DNA from: Ectothiorhodospiraceae bacterium BW-2
GTDB taxonomy: Bacteria > Pseudomonadota > Gammaproteobacteria > Thiohalomonadales > Thiohalomonadaceae
Reading direction: 5' to 3'
DNA: 64,000 nt
Assembly: GCA_008375315.1 (NCBI GenBank)
Contig: CP032507.1
Coordinates: 2,603,001-2,667,000 of the forward strand
Position 1 is the first letter of the stretch; each line of letters begins with the position of its first letter. A program made the position numbers and the translations under genes. The notes beneath the pieces were generated by a model. That model made no database searches. It was not told where the DNA came from and was given only the letters and a program-made list of their open reading frames with translations. Shown one piece after another: positions 37,450 through 47,914 of this stretch.

Positions 37450-39051
37450 ATGTCTCTAGCCAATATCTACCGCATCCTGACGCTACTGCTGTTAGGGTTT
37501 CCTGTCGTACTAAGCGCTAACTCTCAGTTTGAAGAGGGGTTAGAGCAGCTACAGCAGCGATCTTTTAGCCAAAAGGAGGCGGCGATCACTACCCGTGCTA
37601 ATAGTGGTGATGCACGCAGTGAGCGGCTCTTAACTGCCCTCATGCAGGGGAAGCTCTATCTCTATAAAGCCGACAAGGCGCTAGTCTATCACCTCGAAGA
37701 GGGTGATGAGGGGAGTCTGACCGAGAGCGTTTTGAGCGGGCAGCCGTTGCCGCCGTTGTCTAAACGGGCGCTACAGCGGGTGACGATTAACAACAATATG
37801 CGGGGTGAGATTCGCACCGCCTTAGCACAGATGCGGCTCCAGAATCCCGATAGCCAAATTCGTTTAGCGGCAGTTAAGGCGCTCTATAGCGATCTCGATA
37901 GCACTCTGGTGAGTGAGCTGCGCCGCCTGGAGGCGCAGGAGATGCATCGTGAGGTGAAGCAGGCGCTAACGGTGGCGTTAGCGATTGCCGATCTCAATGG
38001 CAAGGAGCTGCCGCAGCAGTTGGCCGCGATTGAGACTCTCGCCGGATCACTAGAGCCGGAGGTACGCAATCGGCTGCTGCAACTAAGCGAGAGTGAGGTG
38101 GTTGAGCTGCAACAGGCCGCCGAGAGGGCGTTAAAGAGGATTGATCAGCAGCGGCAGATCTACGCCAATATCGAGACCCTCTTTTTTGGCATCAGCCTCG
38201 GCTCTGTGCTAGTGCTAGCTGCGATTGGGCTGGCGATCACCTTTGGGGTGATGGGGGTGATCAATATGGCCCACGGCGAGCTAATAATGCTCGGTGCCTA
38301 TACGAGCTGGTTTTTACAGCAGCTAATGCCGAACGCTATCGGCACGGCTTTGATTTTAGCGATACCGGCGGCCTTTTTAGTCTCCGGGCTGGTTGGGATC
38401 GCGATTGAGCGGGGGGTGATTCGCCACCTCTATGGTCGGCCACTAGAGACGCTGCTGGCCACTTTTGGTATCAGTTTGGTGTTGCAGCAGCTCGTGCGAA
38501 CGCTCATCTCACCGCAGAATGTGCCGGTCTCCAACCCCGAGTGGCTCGCCGGTTCGATTGAGATTAACTCGGTGCTGTCACTGACGATGAATCGGGTGGC
38601 GATTATTCTCTTCTCTCTGTTGGTTTTTGCAGCGCTCTTTTATGTACTGAAAAAGAGTGTACTGGGGCTACAGGTGCGGGCAGTGGCTCAAAATCGGGCG
38701 ATGGCGCAGGCGATGGGGGTGCGATCTGGCCGAGTCGATGCGCTGACATTCGGCCTCGGTTCGGGGATAGCCGGCATCGCTGGAGTGGCGCTGTCGCAGT
38801 TAACTAATGTCGGCCCCAATTTGGGTCAAGCCTATATTATCGACTCGTTTATGGTGGTGGTCTTTGGCGGGGTCGGTAACCTTTGGGGGACGCTGGTGGC
38901 CGGTATGAGTCTGGGGGTGGTCAATAAGTTTATGGAGCCGTGGGCCGGAGCTGTGCTGGCTAAAATATTGGTGCTGGTCTTTATCATCCTCTTTATTCAG
39001 AAACGACCGCGAGGACTCTTTCCGCAAAAGGGTCGAGCGGTGGAGGGCTAA
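37450..39051 (+). CDS. urtB: Urea ABC transporter permease UrtB
   Basis: UrtB (533 residues) is the first inner-membrane permease of the urea transporter. A signal-like N-terminus and a periplasmic helical domain of about 230 residues precede about eight membrane helices. GVMGVINMAHGELIMLGAYTSW and VVVFGGVGNLWGTLVAGMSLGV are LivH-family signatures. The long N-terminal domain is typical of UrtB. The start is placed at ATG 37450, downstream of the hairpin, because an earlier in-frame start would fall before the terminator hairpin. The frame is intact. Confidence 0.94.
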   Translation: MSLANIYRILTLLLLGFPVVLSANSQFEEGLEQLQQRSFSQKEAAITTRANSGDARSERLLTALMQGKLYLYKADKALVYHLEEGDEGSLTESVLSGQPLPPLSKRALQRVTINNNMRGEIRTALAQMRLQNPDSQIRLAAVKALYSDLDSTLVSELRRLEAQEMHREVKQALTVALAIADLNGKELPQQLAAIETLAGSLEPEVRNRLLQLSESEVVELQQAAERALKRIDQQRQIYANIETLFFGISLGSVLVLAAIGLAITFGVMGVINMAHGELIMLGAYTSWFLQQLMPNAIGTALILAIPAAFLVSGLVGIAIERGVIRHLYGRPLETLLATFGISLVLQQLVRTLISPQNVPVSNPEWLAGSIEINSVLSLTMNRVAIILFSLLVFAALFYVLKKSVLGLQVRAVAQNRAMAQAMGVRSGRVDALTFGLGSGIAGIAGVALSQLTNVGPNLGQAYIIDSFMVVVFGGVGNLWGTLVAGMSLGVVNKFMEPWAGAVLAKILVLVFIILFIQKRPRGLFPQKGRAVEG

Positions 39052-40137
39052 GTGATGGGAGTATGGAAGCTGTTGCAGGGTGATCGTGGTGGGCAGGTGA
39101 TGTTAGCGCTGCTGCTGCTGGTGTTGGTAGGGGTGCCGATTCTCAATAGCCTACCGGAGTCGAGTCCGCTCTATTTAAGTACCTACACTGTCACGCTGCT
39201 GGGGAAGTATCTCACCTATGCACTATTGGCGCTGGCGCTCGATCTGGTGTGGGGCTATCTCGGGATTCTTAGCCTTGGCCATGCGGCCTTTTTTGCCCTC
39301 GGCGGCTATGCGATGGGGATGTACCTCATGCGCCAAGTCGGTGATCGAGGGGTCTATGGGAACGCCGAGCTGCCCGACTTTATGGTCTTTCTTAACTGGC
39401 AGGAGCTCCCTTGGTTTTGGTTAGGTTTTGAACACTTTTGGTTTGCCGCGCTTATGGTGCTGCTCATTCCGGGGCTGTTGGCGTTTCTCTTTGGCTGGCT
39501 GGCGTTTCGCTCTCGGGTCACTGGGGTCTATCTGTCGATTATGACCCAGGCGTTGACCTATGCGCTGATGCTCGCCTTCTTTCGCAATGAGATGGGGTTT
39601 GGTGGCAATAACGGCTTAACCGACTTTAAAGATATCCTCGGCTTTAGTCTGCAGGCCGATTCGACCCGCATTGGCCTCTTCATCGCCTCTGGTGTGGCGC
39701 TTATGGCCGGCTATCTGCTCTGTCGGGCGCTGATTATCTCCCGTTTTGGTCGGCTGATGGTGGCGGTGCGCGATGCTGAGGATCGAACTCGCTTTATCGG
39801 TTATCGGGTGGAGAATACGAAGCTGTTTGTCTTTGTCCTCTCTGCTATGTTGGCCGGTGTGGCTGGAGCGCTCTATGTACCGCAGGTGGGAATTATCAAT
39901 CCGGGTGAATTTTCGCCGTTAAATTCGATTGAGCTGGTGATTTGGGTCGCTGTTGGGGGGCGTCATACCCTCTATGGGGCGGTGATTGGGGCGATAATGG
40001 TCAACTACGGCAAGAGCTGGCTGACCGGCGTGATGCCCGATGCGTGGCTGTTCCTGCTCGGAGCGCTGTTCGTACTGGTCACCCTCTGGTTACCCCGTGG
40101 GGTTGCTGGACTCTTTCAACGCAAGGGGGCGAGCTAA
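39052..40137 (+). CDS. urtC: Urea ABC transporter permease UrtC
   Basis: UrtC (361 residues) is the second permease, LivM family. Membrane helices run throughout, with the conserved LVWGYLGILSLGHAAFFALGGYAMGMYLMR, and EFSPLNSIELVIWVAVGGRHTLYGAVIGA near the end. The start is GTG 39052 or ATG 39055. The stop overlaps the urtD ATG by one base. The frame is intact. Confidence 0.94.
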   Translation: MMGVWKLLQGDRGGQVMLALLLLVLVGVPILNSLPESSPLYLSTYTVTLLGKYLTYALLALALDLVWGYLGILSLGHAAFFALGGYAMGMYLMRQVGDRGVYGNAELPDFMVFLNWQELPWFWLGFEHFWFAALMVLLIPGLLAFLFGWLAFRSRVTGVYLSIMTQALTYALMLAFFRNEMGFGGNNGLTDFKDILGFSLQADSTRIGLFIASGVALMAGYLLCRALIISRFGRLMVAVRDAEDRTRFIGYRVENTKLFVFVLSAMLAGVAGALYVPQVGIINPGEFSPLNSIELVIWVAVGGRHTLYGAVIGAIMVNYGKSWLTGVMPDAWLFLLGALFVLVTLWLPRGVAGLFQRKGAS

Positions 40138-40955
40138 TGGCAATGGCACAGTCGTTACGACGAGATCAGGTGTTCGATTTTTTGGTGCCTAAAGAGGTCG
40201 AGGGGCTCGATTTAAGCCACGGCACGCTGCTCTATTTGGAGGATATTGCGGTTAGTTTTGATGGCTTTAAAGCCATTAACAATCTGAATCTCTATCTTGA
40301 TGTCGGCGAGTTGCGTTGTATTATCGGCCCTAATGGGGCGGGTAAGACGACGATGATGGATATTATTACCGGTAAAACTCGCCCCGATAGCGGTACCGCT
40401 TGGTTTGGGCAGCGGTTTAATCTGTTGCGTATGGATGAACCGGAGATTGCTCGGGCCGGTATCGGGCGTAAATTTCAGAAGCCGACCGTGTTTGAGTCTC
40501 ATAGCGTCTTTGAAAATCTGGAGCTGGCGATGGCGGGGGATAAGGGGGTCTTTGCAACCCTACGAGCCCGACTGAGTAGTGAGCAGGAGGGGAGAATCGC
40601 CCAAGTGTTGCAGAGTATCGGCCTGACCGAGCAGGTAGGGCGGCTCGCCGGTAACCTCTCCCACGGCCAGAAGCAGTGGCTAGAGATCGGGATGCTATTG
40701 ATGCAGAATCCGCAACTACTGCTAGTCGATGAGCCGGTGGCCGGTATGACCCATCAGGAGATGGATAGAACCGCCGAGCTGCTCACCTCGCTCGCAGGTG
40801 AGCATACGGTGGTAGTGGTCGAGCACGATATGGATTTTGTTCGCTCTATTGCTCGCAAAGTAACGGTACTACATCAAGGGAGTGTATTAGCTGAGGGGAG
40901 CATGGATGAGGTACAAAATAACCCCAAGGTAATCGAGGTCTATTTAGGAGAGTAG
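40137..40955 (+). CDS. urtD: Urea ABC transporter ATP-binding protein UrtD
   Basis: UrtD (272 residues from ATG 40137) is the first ATPase of the transporter, LivG family. It has Walker A IIGPNGAGKTTMMDIITG, signature NLSHGQKQWLEIGMLLMQ, Walker B LLLVDEPVAGMTHQEMD and the switch His in VVVVEHDMDFV. All motifs are complete. A longer frame inside urtC is not credible. Confidence 0.94.
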   Translation: MAMAQSLRRDQVFDFLVPKEVEGLDLSHGTLLYLEDIAVSFDGFKAINNLNLYLDVGELRCIIGPNGAGKTTMMDIITGKTRPDSGTAWFGQRFNLLRMDEPEIARAGIGRKFQKPTVFESHSVFENLELAMAGDKGVFATLRARLSSEQEGRIAQVLQSIGLTEQVGRLAGNLSHGQKQWLEIGMLLMQNPQLLLVDEPVAGMTHQEMDRTAELLTSLAGEHTVVVVEHDMDFVRSIARKVTVLHQGSVLAEGSMDEVQNNPKVIEVYLGE

Positions 40956-40967
40956 CGGGGCAGAAGT

Positions 40968-41663
<696 letters not shown>

Positions 41664-41694
41664 TGCATTACCGTCATGAGTTATATTGAGGAGC

Positions 41695-41934
41695 ATGAAG
41701 ATGAAGAGATCACTCATTTTGGGTCTGTTACTGGTTTCGTCCTGGCGTGTTATGGCACACGGTGATCACGCGGCTAACAGCTATTGGGCCAATCTATGGC
41801 ATACGATCACGACTAGCCACCTGTTGGAGGTCATTGTCGTCGCCGTGGTGCTGGCGCTGGTCGCCGCTGGGGTAGGGTTGCGTCGGATGAGGCTGGCGAA
41901 ACGGGAGCCGCTTGACAATAATATGAAAGGGTGA
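41695..41934 (+). CDS. Small His-rich membrane protein in the urea locus
   Basis: This 79-residue protein has an N-terminal signal-type hydrophobic segment ending VMA, then a His-rich stretch (HGDHAANSYWANLWHTITTSHLLE) and one further membrane helix (VIVVAVVLALVAAGVGL) with a basic end. I do not recognise the family. It lies between urtE and ureD, and its end overlaps the ureD start, so it belongs to the operon. His residues near the membrane could bind nickel for urease, but that is speculation. An upstream in-frame TTG at 41686 is a less likely start. Confidence 0.65.
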   Translation: MKMKRSLILGLLLVSSWRVMAHGDHAANSYWANLWHTITTSHLLEVIVVAVVLALVAAGVGLRRMRLAKREPLDNNMKG

Positions 41935-42746
41935 AGGTTGCCGAACTGTCGGGCTGGCAGGCGGAGCTTATGCTCGGTCTGCGGCGGTTTGGCGATAAGA
42001 CATGGTTAACCGAGCGGAGTCAAAAGGGGCCGTTGGCCATACAGCGCCCCTTCTACCCTGAAGGGGGGCGCTGCCACCTCTATCTACTCCATCCGCCGGG
42101 AGGGGTCGTTGGAGGGGATGGGTTGAGGGTGGCTATGAGCGCCGCCCCAAAGACGCAGACGCTGATCACAACGCCGGGGGCGACTAAATTCTACCGTAGT
42201 GCGAGTGAGACTGCGGTGGTCGAACACCAGCTACTGCTAGCGGAGCAGAGCGAATTGGAGTGGTTACCGCAGGAGAATATCTATTTTTCTGGGGCGCAGG
42301 TCAGAGCTAACAGTGTGATTCAGCTACAGCGACAGAGTCGGTTAATCTACTCCGAACTCCACTGTTTAGGTCGGCCGGTCAATGGTGAGCGGTTTGAACA
42401 GGGGCAGCTCGATCTGAGTCTGGCTATCTATCAGCAGCAGCGGCCGTTGCTACTAGAGCGGCAGCTATGGCGGCCCCAGCTAAGGCAGCAGGCCGGTTTA
42501 AGGGGACTGCCGGTGGTGGGGAGTCTCATTATCCATCGGGCCGATGCGCTGCTGCGCGAGAAGATTCGTCAGCGTATTGAGGCCGAGCCTAGCTGTAGCA
42601 CCACGCTGTTAGATAGCCTCTCAGTCACCCGCTATCTAGGTGAGGATAGTTGGCAGGCGCAACAGATTTTTCGCGATATTTGGCAGCTAGCACGACCTCT
42701 GCTGTTAAAAACAGAGCCGGTCTTACCGCGTATATGGGCAACTTAA
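41931..42746 (+). CDS. ureD: Urease accessory protein UreD
   Basis: UreD (271 residues) binds apo-urease and forms the UreDFG complex that delivers nickel. Typical segments are RPFYPEGGRCHLYLLHPPGGVVGGD, LITTPGATKFYRS and LEWLPQENIYFSGA. The length is normal and the frame intact. It starts with GTG 41931 overlapping the small membrane gene and is followed by ureAB after 22 bases. Confidence 0.93.
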   Translation: MKVAELSGWQAELMLGLRRFGDKTWLTERSQKGPLAIQRPFYPEGGRCHLYLLHPPGGVVGGDGLRVAMSAAPKTQTLITTPGATKFYRSASETAVVEHQLLLAEQSELEWLPQENIYFSGAQVRANSVIQLQRQSRLIYSELHCLGRPVNGERFEQGQLDLSLAIYQQQRPLLLERQLWRPQLRQQAGLRGLPVVGSLIIHRADALLREKIRQRIEAEPSCSTTLLDSLSVTRYLGEDSWQAQQIFRDIWQLARPLLLKTEPVLPRIWAT

Positions 42747-42768
42747 TAACCGTTGGAGTGATTGAGCG

Positions 42769-43444
42769 ATGGAACTGACCCCAAGAGAGAGAGATAAACT
42801 GCTGCTCTTTACCGCAGCGTTAGTCGCCGAGCGGCGGCGCGAACGAGGGGTGAAGCTTAACTACCCCGAAGCGGTGGCACTGATTAGCATGGCGATTTTG
42901 GAGGGGGCGCGTGACGGTCGAACGGTCGCGGAGCTGATGCACGCTGGGCGAGATGTTTTGACCACCGACCGCCGAGGTGATGCCGGGGGTGGCGGAGATG
43001 ATTCACGAAGTACAGGTCGAGGCGACCTTCCCCGATGGCACCAAACTGGTGACGGTGCACGATCCGATCTTGCCATCTGCTGAGTCGCAGTGTGAGGGGC
43101 CGACTGAGCCGTTACAGCCAGGCGAGATCGTCACCCTGCCGGGGGAGCTAACGCTTAATCAAGATCGTCCCCGACTGCGGCTAATGGTCGCTAATCAAGG
43201 TGATCGACCGATACAGGTCGGCTCCCACTACCACTTCTACGAGACCAATTCGGCTCTGGTGTTTGAGCGCGAGTTGACTCGTGGTTGTCGGCTCAATATT
43301 GCTGCTGGAACGGCGGTGCGATTTGAGCCAGGGCAGCGGCGTGAGGTGGAGCTGGTCGCCTATAGCGGTGATCGCAATGTGTACGGCTTTCATGGCGCTG
43401 TGATGGGGGCACTAGATCAGCGTGAGGAGGGTGACAATGAGTAG
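42769..43444 (+). pseudogene. ureAB: Fused urease gamma/beta subunit, frameshifted
   Basis: The UreA part ([53 protein letters not shown]...) is open to VLTT. There a tandem duplication ACCG-ACCG (42964-42971) shifts the frame by one. Downstream the true frame continues [33 protein letters not shown] without a stop into UreB ([54 protein letters not shown]). Removing one ACCG restores [13 protein letters not shown] and a single 223-residue gamma-beta fusion, the arrangement known from Helicobacter UreA. The stop overlaps the ureC start. With the shift the product ends in unrelated sequence at residue 104. Confidence 0.88.
42964..42971 (+). repeat. 4-bp tandem duplication causing ureAB frameshift
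   Basis: ACCGACCG. Removing one unit restores the family reading frame and the expected spacing. It is not in a homopolymer, so a simple base-calling error is less likely. Its size equals the target duplication of the IS elements nearby. Confidence 0.8.
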
Positions 43445-45240
43445 TCTCGACAGAGGGGCCTATGCGCAGATGTTTGGCCCGACCACCGGCGACAGAGTTC
43501 GACTCGCCGATAGTGATCTATGGATAGAGGTCGAGCGCGATTTCACCTGTTACGGCGATGAGGTCAAATTTGGCGGCGGCAAAGTGATTCGTGACGGTAT
43601 GGGTCAGAGTCAACGGCCAGCGGCTGAAGTGGTCGATGTGGTGATAACTAATGCGCTAATTCTCGACTGGTGGGGGATCGTTAAGGGCGATATCGGTATT
43701 AAAGAGGGCCATATCGTCGCCATCGGTAAGGCGGGGAATCCCGATATTCAGTCGGGGGTTGATATTATTATCGGCCCAGGTACCGAAGTGATTGCGGCCG
43801 AGGGGCAGATTGTGACCGCCGGTGGTGTCGATGCCCATATCCACTTTATCTGTCCACAGCAGATAGAGGAGGCGCTAATGTCGGGGGTGACCACGATGCT
43901 CGGTGGCGGTACCGGGCCGGCCACGGGAACTAATGCGACCACCTGTACCCCGGGGCCGTGGAATATCCACCGTATGCTACAGGCCGCCGATGAGCTGCCG
44001 GTGAATCTCGGCTTTTTGGGCAAGGGCAACGCCTCGCTGCCGCTACCGCTCGCAGAGCAGCTACAGGCGGGGGCGATTGGGCTAAAGCTGCATGAAGATT
44101 GGGGCACCACCCCAGCGGCCATCGATAACTGTCTGAGCGTGGCTGAGGAGTATGATGTCCAAGTGGCTATCCATACCGATACGCTAAATGAGTCGGGCTT
44201 TGTCGAAGGTAACCGTTCACTCTCCCTCCTTAATCTCCCTCTCCCGGCGGGAGAGGGTTGGGGTGAGGGGTAAAATTTAGCGGGGAGAGTGAACGGTTAC
44301 TGTCGAAGATACTTTAGCGGTGTTAAAGGGGCGTACCATTCACACCTACCACACTGAGGGGGCGGGAGGAGGACACGCGCCCGATATTATTAAGGCGTGT
44401 GGGGTGGCGCATGTACTGCCCTCTTCGACCAATCCGACCCGCCCCTATACGATTAATACGGTTGATGAACACCTCGATATGTTAATGGTCTGTCACCATC
44501 TGGACCCTAGCATTGCCGAAGATATCGCCTTTGCCGAGTCGCGCATTCGACGCGAGACGATTGCAGCGGAGGATATTTTGCACGATTTAGGGGCCTTTTC
44601 GATGATCGCCTCCGATTCGCAGGCGATGGGGCGAGTCGGTGAGGTGATTACCCGTACTTGGCAGACGGCGCATAAGATGAGACAGCAGCGGGGGGCGCTA
44701 AAGGGTGATCCTGCTCACCATGATAACGGTCGCGCTAAGCGCTATGTGGCTAAATATACGATCAATCCTGCCCTAAGCCACGGTATCGCCCATAAGGTCG
44801 GTTCGGTGGAGGTGGGTAAACTGGCCGATCTGGTTCTCTGGAAGCCGGCCTTTTTTGGTACCAAACCGAGTCTGATTATTAAGGGGGGGATGATTGTCGC
44901 CGCCCCGATGGGGGACGCTAACGCCTCGATACCGACCCCGCAGCCAGTCCACTATCGACCGATGTTCGGCGCGTTAGGTCGTGCCCGTCATGCGACTGTG
45001 GTCACCTTTCTATCTCAGGCGGCACTTAAGGGCGGTATTGGTGAACAGTTGGGGCTAAAAAATCGTCTGGAGGCGGTGCGGGGGTGTCGTCATGTCACTA
45101 AAGAGGATATGAAGCTCAATCATTATCTGCCCGATATTAGCGTCGATCCGCAGAGCTATCAGGTGCGTGCCGATGGCGAGCTGCTCGTCTGTGAGCCGGC
45201 CGATATTTTGCCGATGGCGCAGCGCTACTACCTCTTTTAG
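43437..45240 (+). pseudogene. ureC: Urease alpha (catalytic) subunit, interrupted by MITE
   Basis: UreC carries the dinuclear nickel site. Visible residues are the His pair in DAHIHF, the carbamylated Lys in GLKLHEDWG, His in [26 protein letters not shown], the flap His in MVCHHLDPS and Asp in [14 protein letters not shown] 92-bp MITE sits after NESGFVE with an 8-bp duplication TGTCGAAG (44201-44208 and 44301-44308) and stops the frame. Removing it and one duplication gives [25 protein letters not shown] and exactly 567 residues, the standard UreC length. Both halves are otherwise undamaged. Confidence 0.95.
44209..44300 (+). mobile_element. 92-bp MITE, copy B (in ureC)
   Basis: This has the same length, orientation and 18-bp terminal repeats as copy A in urtA, with one base difference. 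It is flanked by the 8-bp direct repeat TGTCGAAG. The two target duplications differ, so these are two independent insertions. The near identity suggests both happened recently or that the source element is still active. Confidence 0.93.
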
Positions 45241-45264
45241 GGGGAGAGGGCCATTAACAGTGTG

Positions 45265-45720
45265 ATGTTAAAACTGACTCACCGCTTGCGTGAGCGGAGG
45301 GCGGCGCAAACGACCCTCACTCTACCGCTAGAGCAGCGGGTAAAGGGGCGCTTGCGGGTTATCCTCGATGATGGTCGTGACGCGGGGCTATTTCTTGAGC
45401 GGGGGCCGGTGTTGCGTGGCGGCGATCAGATCGCCTCTGATGAGGGGGTGGTGGTTGAGATCTGCGCCGCTGCCGAAACGGTCTCGACGGTTCGTGGTGA
45501 GGATGCGCTACAGCTAGCACGCGCCTGTTACCATTTGGGTAATCGCCATGTGGCTTTGCAGATTGGTGACGGTTGGCTGCGTTATCGGCACGATCATGTG
45601 TTGGATCAGCTAGTTGTCGGCCTCGGCTTAACCGTGATATGTGAACAGGCGCCGTTTGAACCGGAGTCGGGTGCCTATGGTGAGCAGGGTCTGGGCCATT
45701 CGCATGAGCCTCACCACTGA
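45265..45720 (+). CDS. ureE: Urease accessory protein UreE
   Basis: UreE (151 residues) is the nickel-binding metallochaperone of urease. It contains [64 protein letters not shown] with the conserved metal-binding His, and a short His-containing tail [12 protein letters not shown] three bases earlier is an alternative start. Its end overlaps the ureF start by 17 bases. The frame is intact. Confidence 0.92.
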   Translation: MLKLTHRLRERRAAQTTLTLPLEQRVKGRLRVILDDGRDAGLFLERGPVLRGGDQIASDEGVVVEICAAAETVSTVRGEDALQLARACYHLGNRHVALQIGDGWLRYRHDHVLDQLVVGLGLTVICEQAPFEPESGAYGEQGLGHSHEPHH

Positions 45721-45830
45721 GATCCCACTCTCCCCACAAGCGCTAGTTCGGCTACTACAGCTAGTCTCGTCGGCGCTGCCGGTGGGGGGGTTTACCTACT
45801 CTCAGGGGTTGGAGACGGCGGTTGAGTTAG

Positions 45831-47914
45831 CCCATCTTTCGTCAAATCCGACCAAAATCCCCAAAATATATCGGGAACCCGATATGCGATTTTAATTAAA
45901 TCAATTACTTGAGTTTTGAAAATAAATCGTAGTGCCATAATGTGACGGATAGGCTTGCAATCCCCCATTTTGCAGCTACACTGTCAGTATGTATATTCGT
46001 CGCACTACGATTAAAAGCCACGGCTCCGGTGAGCCCTACTTCACCTATCGACTGGTGGAATCCACCCGTGTGGCCGGCAAGGTCAAGCAACAGACCCTGC
46101 TCAATTTGGGTCGCCACTTTAGTGTAGAGTCGGCGCAATGGCCGCTTCTGACCGCCCGCATTGAGCAACTGTTGAACGCACAGGGCGATTTTCTCACCCT
46201 GGCACTGCCAACCGCCCTGGAGCAGACCGCCCAGCAGTTGAGCAACAAACTACAGCAAACCGGTTACGGCGAACCGTTACCGCCGCACACCTGGCAATCG
46301 GTCGATATGGACTCTCTGGAGCTAAGCCGGCCTCGTCAGGTTGGCATTGAACAGTTGGCTCTGCATGCGCTGCAACAGCTGAAACTGATTGATAAACTGC
46401 AAGAGCTTGGCTTTAACCGTCATGAACTGGCCGCAGCCATTGGCAATATCGTTGGGCGCATGGCTTCTCCTGCCAGCGAGTGGGCCACCTATCACTGGCT
46501 CCAGCAGCAGAGTGGACTGGGCGAGCTCATCGGTTATGACTTTGACGCCATGGGGCATGATCGCCTCTATCAAGCCAGCGACCTGCTCTGGAAACACAAA
46601 GCGGCACTGGAGGCCCATCTCTGGCAGCGGGAGCAGACGCTTTTCGATCTGAAGGAGACTATCGCCCTCTATGACTTGACCAATACCTTCTTTGAAGGAG
46701 CGCCCGACTCCGAACTGGCACAGCGTGGGCGCTCCAAGGAGCGGCGCAGTGACTGCCCGCTCGTTACCCTCGGTCTGGTACTCGATAGCAGTGGCTTTCC
46801 GCGCTGTTCACGCCACTTTGCCGGTAATGTCAGCGAACCCTCCACCCTGGAGGGTCTGCTCACTGAGCTGGAAGCCTCGCCACACAGTACTGTTATTATG
46901 GATGCCGGCATTGCCAGTGAGAAGAATCTACAGTGGCTGAAAGGTGCCGGTTACCACTATATTGTCGTGAGCCGTCAACCCCATCGAGAGTTTGATGAGA
47001 CCCAGGCCACGCTGATCAAAGAGAGCCCCGGCAATTGCGTACGCGCGCAGCGGGTTGAGGATGGCGAGCGGGGGGAAGTCAAACTCTACTGCCACTCCGA
47101 AGCGCGAGAACTGAAAGAGCAGGCGATTCTGGATAGCATTGCGCAACGCTTTGAAGCGGGGTTAACCGCCCTTAATGAGGGACTATCTAAACCCCGTTGC
47201 ACCAAAAGCAGCGAGAAAATCCATGAGCGGATTGGTCGGCTCAAACAGAAGTATTCCCGTGCAGCCGCCCGCTATACCATTAGCGTCAGCGAACAAGAGG
47301 GCAAAGCCACGGCCATCACCTGGTCTCTCAACGATGCCGCCGACTCAGCGGCCAGCCATCCCGGCGTCTACTGTCTGCGCACCGATTTACTCGATTGGGA
47401 TGCTGCCAAGCTGTGGCAGACCTATATCCTGCTCACCGACCTCGAAGCGGTCTTTCGCAGCCTGAAAAGCGAACTGGGGATGCGCCCCGTCTATCACCAT
47501 ACAGCCGATCGCCTCGAGGGCCACCTCTTCATCACCCTGCTCGGTTACCATCTCGTGCATACGCTGCGACATCAACTCAAAGCACACGACATTCATGCGA
47601 GCTGGACATCCCTGCGACAGCTGTTTGCCAATCGTCAGCGGGTGAGTGTCACCGTCAAGCGTGAAGATAATCGCACCATTCATCTGCGCAAAACCACCCG
47701 CATCGAACCCCATCAACGTCCAGTTCTGGATGCGCTGGGACTCGACTATTCGGTCCATCCGACAAAGATGACGCTGATCTAAATTCGGCTCAGTCAACAC
47801 GCGTTCTGCATTCTGCATCGTGAAAAATCATAGATGTAGTGCCATACTACCCATTGAATTCGTCTCAACTATTTGATTTTTTGCACTATTCGATCTAGCA
47901 AATCGAAAGATGGG
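45831..47914 (+). mobile_element. IS1634-family insertion sequence, copy 1 (in ureF)
   Basis: The element is 2,084 bp with short terminal inverted repeats beginning CCCATCTTTCG at both ends, flanked by the direct repeat TTAG. A subterminal palindrome ATATCGGGAACCCGATAT lies about 30 bases inside the left end. One transposase gene fills most of the element. Copy 2 at 48827 is in opposite orientation and of identical length. The only difference I noticed is at 45888 (G here, T in the matching orientation of copy 2). Confidence 0.95.
45989..47782 (+). CDS. IS1634-family transposase (copy 1)
   Basis: This 597-residue DDE transposase of the IS4 superfamily, IS1634 group, cuts and pastes the element. 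The N-terminus is MYIRRTTIKSHGSGEPYFTYRLVES. Catalytic acidic residues are in LYDLTNTFFEG, VIMDAGIASEKNLQWLKG and the Y/F-x2-R-x3-E region VFRSLKSELGMRPVYHH, with a long beta-strand insertion between the second and third. It is full length with no stop or shift, so it should be active. Confidence 0.93.
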   Translation: MYIRRTTIKSHGSGEPYFTYRLVESTRVAGKVKQQTLLNLGRHFSVESAQWPLLTARIEQLLNAQGDFLTLALPTALEQTAQQLSNKLQQTGYGEPLPPHTWQSVDMDSLELSRPRQVGIEQLALHALQQLKLIDKLQELGFNRHELAAAIGNIVGRMASPASEWATYHWLQQQSGLGELIGYDFDAMGHDRLYQASDLLWKHKAALEAHLWQREQTLFDLKETIALYDLTNTFFEGAPDSELAQRGRSKERRSDCPLVTLGLVLDSSGFPRCSRHFAGNVSEPSTLEGLLTELEASPHSTVIMDAGIASEKNLQWLKGAGYHYIVVSRQPHREFDETQATLIKESPGNCVRAQRVEDGERGEVKLYCHSEARELKEQAILDSIAQRFEAGLTALNEGLSKPRCTKSSEKIHERIGRLKQKYSRAAARYTISVSEQEGKATAITWSLNDAADSAASHPGVYCLRTDLLDWDAAKLWQTYILLTDLEAVFRSLKSELGMRPVYHHTADRLEGHLFITLLGYHLVHTLRHQLKAHDIHASWTSLRQLFANRQRVSVTVKREDNRTIHLRKTTRIEPHQRPVLDALGLDYSVHPTKMTLI

